Part shown: in pieces, positions 1 through 7,088 of the stretch
Numbering within the stretch: position 1 is the stretch's first letter
Layout of the letters: each line of letters starts with the position of its first letter
Program-made: the position numbers and the translations under genes
NCBI GenBank assembly: GCA_947625305.1
Contig: CANQNW010000002.1
Coordinates: forward strand, 1-64,000
From: Candidatus Gastranaerophilales bacterium
GTDB taxonomy: Bacteria > Cyanobacteriota > Vampirovibrionia > Gastranaerophilales > Gastranaerophilaceae
Direction: 5' to 3'
DNA: 64,000 bases
Notes under the pieces: generated by a model
What the model saw: only the letters and a program-made list of their open reading frames with translations
Databases searched by the model: none
Told to the model about the DNA's origin: nothing

Positions 1-218
1 TTGTGTCCGATACCCGGAATATATGAAGTAACTTCAAATCCGTTTGTTAATCTTACCCTTGCTACTTTTCTCAAAGCTGAGTTAGGTTTTTTAGGAGTTG
101 TTGTATAAACTCTTGTACAAACACCTCTTCTTTGAGGGCAATTTGTTAACGCCGGTGATTTAGTCTTATCAGTTGTTCTTTTACGTTCTTTACGTACTAA
201 CTGTGCTATTGTTGGCAT
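1..218 (-). CDS. rpsL: 30S ribosomal protein S12, truncated by window edge
   Basis: N-terminal 72 codons of ribosomal protein S12, which lies at the decoding centre of the 30S subunit. The translated start [12 protein letters not shown], the TKSPAL and [11 protein letters not shown] segments and the [21 protein letters not shown] core are diagnostic of the family. The ATG at 218-216 is preceded by an AAGGAGAT ribosome binding site. The 3' end lies outside the window to the left. In most bacteria rpsL opens the str operon (rpsL-rpsG-fusA-tuf), so downstream genes are expected just outside. The residue where streptomycin resistance mutations usually fall is in the visible TTPKKPNS segment and is the wild-type lysine. 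Confidence 0.97.
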   Translation of the reverse strand, partial: MPTIAQLVRKERKRTTDKTKSPALTNCPQRRGVCTRVYTTTPKKPNSALRKVARVRLTNGFEVTSYIPGIGH

Positions 219-241
219 ATTATCTCCTTGTTTAATTTCTT

Positions 242-298
242 TTAGCCTCCGCCTCCTGCCGCCTCCTCGCCGTCATTTAGCTTCAGCCCGTGGCTCAT
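242..298 (-). CDS. candidate 18-codon leader ORF in rpsL mRNA leader
   Basis: A short ORF encoding [18 protein letters not shown] lies between the rpsL promoter and the rpsL start. Its codons are strikingly GC-rich (GGC, GAG, GCG, CAC) in an AT-rich window, and its 3' half contains several GGAGG-like purine blocks. No clear ribosome binding site precedes its ATG, which directly follows an in-frame TGA. It could be a translated leader peptide, a structured regulatory RNA, or a purine-rich standby site for ribosomes. Only the ORF and the unusual composition are seen; any function is inference. Confidence 0.35.
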   Translation of the reverse strand: MSHGLKLNDGEEAAGGGG

Positions 299-337
299 TC
301 AGCACAAACAAACCACTCGCTTTCTATCATATATTTA

Positions 338-366
338 TTGATACTACAAGCATAATTCATTGTCAA
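338..366 (-). promoter_or_regulatory. promoter of rpsL
   Basis: On the minus strand a perfect -35 TTGACA (366-361) is followed after 17 bases by TATCAA (343-338), with a T next. Predicted transcription start is near 331, giving a leader of about 110 bases that contains the GC-rich leader ORF. Confidence 0.6.
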
Positions 367-400
367 CACTATAATTCGCTTTATATAAACTTAAATTAAC

Positions 401-432
401 AAAAAAAAGAGTTATAAATAACTCTTTTTTTA
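401..432 (-). terminator. rho-independent terminator, usable on both strands
   Basis: Stem AGAGTTAT (408-415) pairs with ATAACTCT (418-425) over a 2-base loop and is flanked by an A-run on the left and a T-run on the right. It lies just downstream of the minus-strand gene ending at 454 and isolates it from rpsL. Confidence 0.75.
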
Positions 433-453
433 TAAATACTATTACAGATATTA

Positions 454-1101
454 TTAACCGATTCCATACTTTTCTAACAAAACATTCTGGTGTTCAAACG
501 GACAGTCAGTTACATCAAATTGTTCAGTTATTATTTCATAATTTGCAACACTGGAGCCGGGCCAATTTAATCGCATAGTATCAAGTGTAACTTTGCCACA
601 TTTATTATCAACTGTTAATACTTGATTTAGATGTCCGCTATCATCAAATATGGCATATTGTCTTGAATTATACCTTGAACTAAAATCATCTTCCGGGTAT
701 TTTTCATCATATTTCAATCTAATAACACCGTCAAAAGGTTTTCCATTAATTAAAGCTATTCCATATTTATCAAAAGAGCCACCCGCATTTTTAAAATCTT
801 CAATACTGCGAAATGCATTATCATTTGATTTAACTTTTTCATCACAAATGTTTACTTTTTTATTTACTTTAATACCAACATTAGCTTGTGTTTTTGAATA
901 ATCTTGAGGTTCTGTATTTAATTGCGTCTTGCGAACCAAAGTTTTGCCAAGTTCAGCTGCTGCTTTTAAAGCATCCATAGAGTGTTTTTCTATTTCCTCC
1001 ACAGAAGGTTTCGGACCTTCTTCATTAATTATTAATTCCGGTTTTACAAATTTTCCTATTCTGCCTGTTAAAGAGTTTTGATTTACGTTTTGAATTGTCA
1101 T
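454..1101 (-). CDS. hypothetical protein, 215 aa
   Basis: I do not recognise this family. The protein is soluble, with no signal peptide or membrane segment. Residues 1-14 (MTIQNVNQNSLTGR) resemble the N-termini of several other unrelated proteins in this window (see findings). Residues about 30-60 are charged and probably helical. Residues about 100-200 are beta-strand-like with alternating aromatic and charged residues (DKYGIALINGKPFDG, QYAIFDDSGHLNQVLTVD), reminiscent of toxin_YwqK/MORN-like strands but not a match I can assert. An AAGGAG ribosome binding site precedes the ATG and a terminator follows directly, so it is probably monocistronic. Confidence 0.75.
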   Translation of the reverse strand: MTIQNVNQNSLTGRIGKFVKPELIINEEGPKPSVEEIEKHSMDALKAAAELGKTLVRKTQLNTEPQDYSKTQANVGIKVNKKVNICDEKVKSNDNAFRSIEDFKNAGGSFDKYGIALINGKPFDGVIRLKYDEKYPEDDFSSRYNSRQYAIFDDSGHLNQVLTVDNKCGKVTLDTMRLNWPGSSVANYEIITEQFDVTDCPFEHQNVLLEKYGIG

Positions 1102-1259
1102 AATTTTTCTCCTTTTCTTTTCTATAATTTAATTAACAAATATGACTTTTTCAAATTAATAATTTTCAAGCATTTTGTTACATTTCTTATAATTATTTAG
1201 CCATATTATTATCTATTTAGTTTATTAAACTAAATGGCTATATATTATAAATTATTAAA

Positions 1260-1581
1260 ATGGACTATCAAAAACTTATAAACTCAAACATAAAAAAATT
1301 AAGGCAAACTCATAACTTAACACAAGAAGAATTTGCAGAAAAAACAGGTTTAAGCTTGCAGGGGGTTATCAAATATCGAAAGAAACCGCTATCAGCCTAA
1401 TGCAAAAACAGTTGATAATATCTGTAAAGCATTTAAAATTACACCCGTTGAACTGCTTATGATTAACGAAAATAATGACAATGAAGAAATTATTAAAAAT
1501 ATTACACTTCTTCTTAAGCATTGCACAAAAACAAAATTGAAAAAAATTTATAACATCATTTCAATACTGTTGAAATTATAA
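1260..1581 (+). pseudogene. XRE-family HTH regulator with a frameshift
   Basis: Reading from ATG 1260 gives an HTH_3/Cro-C1 type DNA-binding domain (NIKKLRQTHNLTQEEFAEKTGLS, split here only by the reading). It breaks at a run of five G (about 1360-1366) and stops at TAA 1398. Removing one G restores a continuous reading (LQGLSNIERNRYQPNAKTVDN, then FKITPVELLMI) to TAA 1579-1581, about 106 residues. The tail resembles that of the XRE regulator at 49387. Either a recent inactivating frameshift, a phase-variable homopolymer or a sequencing/assembly error explains it. The stop directly abuts the convergent LapA-like gene. Confidence 0.8.
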
Positions 1582-1944
1582 TTATTTGTTTTTCAGGGCA
1601 TTATCAAGTGCAATTTCAAGTGATGCGATTTTTCTTTGCAAAGCTTCTCTGTCATCTGAATCTATTTCATTCTGCTGAGCGAGTTTTTCGTTTTTTCTTG
1701 CATAAAATTCTAACTGGTCTTTGTATCTTGCACCTAAAACTAATGAATACAAACTGCCCGAAAACAGTCCTAAAATATATCCTAAAATAAGAACGCAAAA
1801 CGTACTTAATACAACATATCCGTTTCCGTCTAATGAGACATTAAATCCTGCCGTTGTTTTTGTAAGAAAATTTACTGTCAAAAAATATAAAACACAACAA
1901 AATACAATGAGTTCTATAACCATTAAAATTATTTTACTTTTCAT
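1582..1944 (-). CDS. LapA-like small membrane protein with C-terminal coiled coil
   Basis: 120 residues with two predicted membrane helices (about 5-27 and 45-68), joined by a short polar loop, followed by a charged heptad-rich coiled coil (about 78-118). This layout matches the LapA/DUF1049 family, which in Enterobacteria helps LapB control LPS synthesis. In this lineage the role is unknown. The start overlaps the end of rluD by 4 bases, so it is the last gene of a translationally coupled run with rluD and lspA. Assignment rests on architecture rather than motif. Confidence 0.6.
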   Translation of the reverse strand: MKSKIILMVIELIVFCCVLYFLTVNFLTKTTAGFNVSLDGNGYVVLSTFCVLILGYILGLFSGSLYSLVLGARYKDQLEFYARKNEKLAQQNEIDSDDREALQRKIASLEIALDNALKNK

Positions 1945-2867
1945 TTAAAATTACTCCTTAAATATTTTAAAACTTTTTCAATGTCGTTATCAGGTTTTAT
2001 TTCAAGTTCAATTATATCATCATTTTTTAATGCAGTAAATTTTAGTTTATAAGCCTGAAGCACCTGCTCTTGAGTTTTAACTTTTAATTTCTGCCCGCCA
2101 TAAAGTGTATCATTAACTATCGGGTGTCCGATATAAGCCATGTGTACTCTTATTTGATGAGTTCTTCCTGTTTCAAGTTCAAGTTCAATATAGGAATATC
2201 CTTTAAAATTCTCAATAACTCTATAATGAGTAACCGAAGGTTTTCCGCCTTCAATTACCGCCATTTTTTCCAGTTTATTTGGATTTCTTAATATAGGTGC
2301 ATCAATAGTTCCTTCATTTTTATCTAAATTACCCCCGATAACGGCAAGATAGTTTCTTTTTGCTGTCTTATTTTTTATTTGCTCCGTTAAAAATTCATGA
2401 GCTTTATTATTTTTTGCAATCATCAAAAGCCCCGAAGTATTTCTATCAAGCCGATGAACAATCCCGGGGCGCATTATTCCGTTTATATCAGATAACCCTT
2501 CATACCCGTATTTATACAAAAGAGCATTTACGAGTGTTCCCGTTATTTCTTTTGAAGTAGGGTGAGTTAACATATTTTTAGGCTTATTTACAACAAGAAT
2601 ATCATCATCTTCATATATAATATCAAGCATAATATCTTCGGGTTGTATAATCAGATTAAAATCTTCACTGAGTTCAACGGCAATTTCATCATCATTAGAA
2701 ACTAATATTGAAGCCTTTGCTTTTTTACCGTTAACAAAAACCTGATTTTTTTTAATTATATTTTGTACCATAGACCTTGATGAAAATATTTCCTGCATGG
2801 ATAAAAAAATGTCCAGCCTTAAAGGTTCACTTAAAGCTTGGACATTAAAAATATACTTTTTAATCAT
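1941..2867 (-). CDS. rluD: 23S rRNA pseudouridine synthase, RluA/RluD family
   Basis: 308-residue pseudouridine synthase. Residues about 12-75 form an S4 RNA-binding domain (SMQEIFSSRSMVQNIIKK, VFVNGKKAK). The catalytic domain carries HRLDRNTSGLLMIAK, whose aspartate is the nucleophile that attacks uridine. GRTHQIRVHMAYIGHPIVND is the other family signature. RluD-type enzymes modify helix 69 of 23S rRNA; the exact target site cannot be read from sequence. It starts 6 bases after lspA stops, a pairing found in many bacteria, and overlaps the next gene by 4 bases. Confidence 0.93.
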   Translation of the reverse strand: MIKKYIFNVQALSEPLRLDIFLSMQEIFSSRSMVQNIIKKNQVFVNGKKAKASILVSNDDEIAVELSEDFNLIIQPEDIMLDIIYEDDDILVVNKPKNMLTHPTSKEITGTLVNALLYKYGYEGLSDINGIMRPGIVHRLDRNTSGLLMIAKNNKAHEFLTEQIKNKTAKRNYLAVIGGNLDKNEGTIDAPILRNPNKLEKMAVIEGGKPSVTHYRVIENFKGYSYIELELETGRTHQIRVHMAYIGHPIVNDTLYGGQKLKVKTQEQVLQAYKLKFTALKNDDIIELEIKPDNDIEKVLKYLRSNFK

Positions 2868-2873
2868 TTTTGC

Positions 2874-3368
2874 CTAGTTTCTCGAAAATAATGCAAGAAT
2901 TATACCTAAAGCTCCGCAGACAATTAAAATATCAGCAGTATTAAATACGGGAATATTCGGAGCAAAATTACAATTAATATAATCGATTACATAACCGTGA
3001 GAAAGTCTGTCAGCTAAATTCATTAAAATACCTGATGATAATAAAGCCATAGATGACACTGCATTATGACTTAATCTTGCCGATCTTGTAAGAATAACAA
3101 GTAATATTATTGCAAGAATAATAAAAGATGCCATAACAATTGCTTCAGGCTGATTTGAGAATAAATTAAAAGCTGCTCCCGTATTATGAACTTCATATAA
3201 AGTCAGCATTCCGTTACCGACTTGACCTGTCGGGGAAATAGCAAGAGCTCTTAATACAAGGTGGTTAATACCAAAAATTACAAGTGAAAATACAATTGTT
3301 AAAATCACATATTTTACTATAGTACCCGGATCAATTAATCCAACTCTATTGTTATTTCTTCTCGCCAT
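2874..3368 (-). CDS. lspA: lipoprotein signal peptidase II
   Basis: 164-residue inner-membrane aspartyl peptidase that removes signal peptides from prolipoproteins. Four membrane helices are visible. The catalytic aspartates lie in the conserved pair of motifs: the LMNLADRLSHGYVIDYI segment and PVFNTADILI. EVHNTGAAFNLFS matches the NxGAAF block. The first conserved motif, usually D-x-x-x-K at the end of helix 1, reads INHLVLR here, so the usual Asp and Lys are absent. Lipoproteins that would be substrates are present in the window (38651, 40102). The start overlaps the upstream gene by 17 bases. Confidence 0.93.
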   Translation of the reverse strand: MARRNNNRVGLIDPGTIVKYVILTIVFSLVIFGINHLVLRALAISPTGQVGNGMLTLYEVHNTGAAFNLFSNQPEAIVMASFIILAIILLVILTRSARLSHNAVSSMALLSSGILMNLADRLSHGYVIDYINCNFAPNIPVFNTADILIVCGALGIILALFSRN

Positions 3369-4398
3369 TATTTAACTCCTTTTCTGATAATTGTTCAAAC
3401 TTTACAGGTAATATATTAACTCTGGACATAATAATTGACATACCTGTCATTTTAATTACAACAGAAGGCGGTTCTATATGCGCTCTTGTTATTCCAAGTG
3501 AAATAGTTGCATATTCATTATATCCGTCTTTATTAGATTTCAAAATTCTTGCAAGTTCTTCTGATTTTACCGCTCTTAATACTTCTTTAGAAGGTTCTTG
3601 AGGAAATTTGATTTTATCATTTGTAATAGATCCGACTATAAATAAACCGTCAGGTGAAACCGATTCAAGTTCTATTCCGTCTTCTTCTTCAACAGGAATT
3701 CTTGTAAGTCCTGATTTCATTTTTACTGATACTTCATAATCACAGTCAGAAGGAACATATTGAGGTGCAATTACCTCTACCTCCATATTTTTTGCCTCAC
3801 CGTACTTGATAGATACATTTTCATCTCTAACATCAGTAGCTAATAATTTCCATTCTCCGTTTTCTTTTCTGAGGTAATTTATATAATTCATTTCAGATTC
3901 AATAATGCCGTTACCTTCAAATTTTTCTATGGATTTTAAAGTTTCTCCGATTGCTGTTTCATAAATACTTACAGCAGCATTGTCGCCATTAACCTTTATT
4001 TCTTTAATTTCTGAAGTATATTTAACATTTTTATATAAATCTGATGCTTCTTTCATCAGTTCAAATATTGTTTTCTTGTTAAATCCGTCATTATTAACAT
4101 ATGAGTCTGAATATAAATCTTGTAATTTTTCTATTTTATTGGATTCAGAGTATTTATTGTATTTTTTTATAAAACTTTCAACTTGTGCTTTAGGTGAACG
4201 TTTAAACTTATTTCGCAAACTGAATTTTTCAATTAAACTCTTTTCGTCATTTTTAAAATCTTTTTCTTCAATTGAAACATTTACCTTATCAGCATCGGTA
4301 TTTACGGGAGGAATTGCAAATCCCGCTGATTTAATTGAAAGTAATACAACTGTTGATAATATTATATTAGTTAACAGATTTTTATTATTTAATTTCAT
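3352..4398 (-). CDS. secreted NTF2-like protein of unknown function
   Basis: 348 residues with an N-terminal signal sequence (hydrophobic about 8-28, ending SAGFA). Residues about 65-195 have the pattern of an NTF2-like/SnoaL fold: AQVESFIKKYNKYSES, a YVNNDGFNK segment and terminal strands ending EWKLLATDVRDE. The C-terminal half (about 200-340) is beta-rich and of unknown type. It starts in a 4-base overlap with the PQ-loop gene and runs 17 bases into lspA, so it is part of the same operon and probably functions in the periplasm. No catalytic residues can be named. Confidence 0.65.
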   Translation of the reverse strand: MKLNNKNLLTNIILSTVVLLSIKSAGFAIPPVNTDADKVNVSIEEKDFKNDEKSLIEKFSLRNKFKRSPKAQVESFIKKYNKYSESNKIEKLQDLYSDSYVNNDGFNKKTIFELMKEASDLYKNVKYTSEIKEIKVNGDNAAVSIYETAIGETLKSIEKFEGNGIIESEMNYINYLRKENGEWKLLATDVRDENVSIKYGEAKNMEVEVIAPQYVPSDCDYEVSVKMKSGLTRIPVEEEDGIELESVSPDGLFIVGSITNDKIKFPQEPSKEVLRAVKSEELARILKSNKDGYNEYATISLGITRAHIEPPSVVIKMTGMSIIMSRVNILPVKFEQLSEKELNNGEKK

Positions 4399-4703
4399 AT
4401 ATTACTGCTTTCCTTATGATTTGCATACATCAGACAAAATACAAAATCAGTGCCTACCAATAATAAGTTTATTACATAAAGCCACAAAACGAAATCCACA
4501 GAATTGAGTATTTTATTAATAATTCCGAAAATATATCCGATAATTATCAGAATTAAAAAAAGTCTGCTTTTTCCTTTTACTGCTTTTGTTCTATATGTTT
4601 TATACACCGCAAAAGGCCAGCTTGCGCCAAAACATATTAACATGCCGGCTTCATATAAACTCATAGATTTTACTTGAAAACTTTGCACCAAAATCTCTAA
4701 CAT
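4395..4703 (-). CDS. PQ-loop / SemiSWEET-like membrane protein
   Basis: 102 residues with three predicted helices (about 14-32, 45-64 and 69-90). The segment GASWPFAVYKTYRTKAVKGKS resembles the PQ-loop of SemiSWEET half-transporters, with WPF in place of the Pro-Gln pair, followed by a small-residue-rich second helix. Characterised SemiSWEETs dimerise and move sugars, but substrate cannot be inferred here. It is the first gene of the minus-strand run down to 1582. Confidence 0.55.
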   Translation of the reverse strand: MLEILVQSFQVKSMSLYEAGMLICFGASWPFAVYKTYRTKAVKGKSRLFLILIIIGYIFGIINKILNSVDFVLWLYVINLLLVGTDFVFCLMYANHKESSNI

Positions 4704-4776
4704 CAGTCAAAACCTTTAATTCTTAATTATTGTAACACAAAATATGTTTTTGGTAGAATGAACGAAGGAGAATTTT

Positions 4777-5541
4777 ATGCTTTTAGTAATTGATATCGGA
4801 AATACAAATATTACAATCGGAGTTTTTAATAACTCTGAAATTGTGCATGTATGGAGATTATCTACAAATTTATCAAGAACGGAAGATGAATACGGAATAT
4901 TTTTAAAAAATCTTTTAAGAGAAACTCATTTGGATAAAGACGTTAAATCTGCAGTTATATCAAGTGTTGTTGTTCAGTTGACCGAAAGAATAGAAACAGC
5001 ACTAAATAAATATATGAATATTAATCCGTTCATCATTTCTCATAAAATAAAAACAAACATAAAGTTAAAAACCGAAAACCCTTCTCAAATAGGTGCGGAT
5101 AGAATTGCAAACGGATGCGCTGCCGCTAAATTATATTCAGTCCCTGCTATAGTCGTTGATTTTGGCACAGCCACATCTTTTGATATAGTTAACGAAAACA
5201 ATGAATTTATAGGCGGAATAATTACGGCGGGCATGAAAATACAAGCTGAAGCCTTAAGCAGTAAGACATCAAAACTTCCAAAACTAAGCATAGAAGCGCC
5301 ATCAAGTGTTATAGGCAAAAATACAATAGATGCAATGCTGTCAGGTATTGTAATCGGGCATGCCTCCATGATTGACGGACTTATAACAAAATGCGAAAAA
5401 GAACTCGGAACGAAAGCCTCCATCATTGCAACAGGAGGGTATTCTTCCGTTATCAGCAAATACTTAAACAGAAAATTTGATTATATTAACCCTGACTTAA
5501 CACTAATAGGTGCAAAAATTTTATATGATTTAAACAGTTAA
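4777..5541 (+). CDS. coaX: type III pantothenate kinase
   Basis: 254-residue CoaX, which phosphorylates pantothenate in the first step of coenzyme A synthesis. The ASKHA phosphate-binding motif is at the N-terminus (DIGNTNITIGVF). GADRIANGCAA, VDFGTATSFD and GGIITAGMKIQ are the remaining family motifs, with the catalytic Asp in GADR. Length matches the family. GAAGGAG lies 6 bases before ATG. Its 3' end overlaps that of kdsC on the other strand by 12 bases, so the two transcripts converge. Confidence 0.96.
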   Translation: MLLVIDIGNTNITIGVFNNSEIVHVWRLSTNLSRTEDEYGIFLKNLLRETHLDKDVKSAVISSVVVQLTERIETALNKYMNINPFIISHKIKTNIKLKTENPSQIGADRIANGCAAAKLYSVPAIVVDFGTATSFDIVNENNEFIGGIITAGMKIQAEALSSKTSKLPKLSIEAPSSVIGKNTIDAMLSGIVIGHASMIDGLITKCEKELGTKASIIATGGYSSVISKYLNRKFDYINPDLTLIGAKILYDLNS

Positions 5542-6036
5542 ATTTTGAGTTTTAAAAATCAAATCGCAAAGTTCTCTAACCGCGCCTCTGCCGCCATTTT
5601 TGGAGGATATAAAATGACAAACCTGTTTTACTTCATCAACTGCATCATTAGGGCAGCATGCCAGCCCCACTTTATTTAAAACACATAAATCAGGCAAATC
5701 ATCACCCATATATGCCACTTGAGAAAAGTCAAGATTATAATCTTTTAATAATTGCTCCATTGCAAGAATTTTATTCTTTTGTCCCATAAATAATCTTGTC
5801 ATACCGAGAACTTCAAAACGATGTTTAACCGTTCCGTTGTCACGAGCGGTAATTATTGCGGTAATTATACCTGCTTTTGTAATCATGACAATGCCTTGAC
5901 CGTCTTTTGCATTAAATGTTTTGTATTCAACACCGTTTTCATCAAAAGTCAGACTACCATCCGTCATAACTCCGTCTATATCAAAAGCAGCAAGTTTTAT
6001 TCCGGAAACTTTTTTAATTAAATCCTCCTTATTCAT
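5530..6036 (-). CDS. kdsC: KDO-8-phosphate phosphatase (HAD family)
   Basis: 168-residue C0-type HAD phosphatase that releases phosphate from 3-deoxy-D-manno-octulosonate 8-phosphate in KDO synthesis. The nucleophile motif is FDIDGVMTDGSL and the metal-binding motif is YMGDDLPDL. FNAKDGQGI is typical of KdsC. Its ATG overlaps the stop of kdsD (TAATG), so the two are translationally coupled. Presence of both implies a KDO-containing lipopolysaccharide or similar glycan. Confidence 0.93.
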   Translation of the reverse strand: MNKEDLIKKVSGIKLAAFDIDGVMTDGSLTFDENGVEYKTFNAKDGQGIVMITKAGIITAIITARDNGTVKHRFEVLGMTRLFMGQKNKILAMEQLLKDYNLDFSQVAYMGDDLPDLCVLNKVGLACCPNDAVDEVKQVCHFISSKNGGRGAVRELCDLIFKTQNLTV

Positions 6037-7019
6037 TATGCAACTCCCGCTTTCAATAAGTCATGAATATGTATTAAACCGACAGGCGAGTTATTTTCAT
6101 CGCATACGGCAAGCGAAGTAATAGAATATTTTTCCATAAATGCAAGTGCTTTTGTTGCCATATCACTGCCTGATATGGTTTTAGGATTTCTTGTCATTAC
6201 CTGAATATTCTTTAATATGGAAACATCCGGATACCTTAATAAAATTCTTCTTATATCACCATCAGTTATAAGTCCCGTTAATTTATTTTCATTATTAACA
6301 ATTAACGCACATCCGAGTTTCTTTTTGGAAATCAAATCAACTGTCTCAATAAAGGTATCATCTTCATGCGCAATCGGCAAAAGTGTTTTATCTTTTAACA
6401 TTAAATCTTTTACCATATATAAAACACCTTTTCCTAATGCACCCGAGGGATGATATAAAAGAAAATCCTCCGTTGAAAAGCCTCGTTGTTTAAGCAGACA
6501 TATTGCTATTGCATCACCCATTGCAAGTGTTGCGGTTGTACTTGCCGTAGGGGCTTTACCCAATGGACATGCCTCTTTTTCAACCGAAATATCAAAATAT
6601 ATATCGGCACACTTCCCTAATGTAGAATTTTTATTACCTGCAAGCACTATTAACGGAACTTCAAACCTTTTTATTAAAGGCAGTAAATTTAGTAATTCCG
6701 TTGTTTCTCCGCTGTTTGATATCGCAATTACAACATCTTCTCTTGTTATAATACCTGAATCCCCGTGTGTACTTTCTGCAGGATGTAAAAAATAAGAAGG
6801 AGTACCGGTTGAAGAGAGTGTTGCTGCAATTTTTCTGCCTATTAGTCCTGATTTTCCCATGCCTGTAACAATTACACGGCCTTTTGTATTAATTATCACA
6901 GAAACCGCTTTTTCAAGATTGTCATTTAATCTGTCTTTTAATTTCAAAATCGAATCTGATTCTATTTGAAATACTTCCTTAGCTAATTCCTTTAATGTAG
7001 ATTTTTGTATAATTTCCAA
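6036..7019 (-). CDS. kdsD: arabinose-5-phosphate isomerase
   Basis: 327 residues. The SIS isomerase domain (about 40-170) holds GMGKSGLIGRKIAATLSSTG, FLHPAESTHGD and AISNSGET. Two CBS domains follow (about 205-325). The enzyme converts ribulose 5-phosphate to arabinose 5-phosphate, the precursor for KDO. It is the first gene of a two-gene unit with kdsC and is divergent from the gene at 7089 across a 69-base spacer. Confidence 0.93.
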   Translation of the reverse strand: MEIIQKSTLKELAKEVFQIESDSILKLKDRLNDNLEKAVSVIINTKGRVIVTGMGKSGLIGRKIAATLSSTGTPSYFLHPAESTHGDSGIITREDVVIAISNSGETTELLNLLPLIKRFEVPLIVLAGNKNSTLGKCADIYFDISVEKEACPLGKAPTASTTATLAMGDAIAICLLKQRGFSTEDFLLYHPSGALGKGVLYMVKDLMLKDKTLLPIAHEDDTFIETVDLISKKKLGCALIVNNENKLTGLITDGDIRRILLRYPDVSILKNIQVMTRNPKTISGSDMATKALAFMEKYSITSLAVCDENNSPVGLIHIHDLLKAGVA

Positions 7020-7088
7020 TTTTTAACCTTCCATATTTTACTGTTTTAATTATACAATAATAAAGTATATAGGACAAAACTGTTTAAA

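Noticed and set aside
4730-4759. TTGTAA-18-TAGAAT as coaX promoter
   Set aside because: Transcription would begin at about 4766, inside the ribosome binding site, so the position is unconvincing.
5085-5459. Minus-strand ORF opposite coaX and similar long shadow ORFs
   Set aside because: They lie wholly inside well-supported genes on the other strand and have no ribosome binding site or family features.
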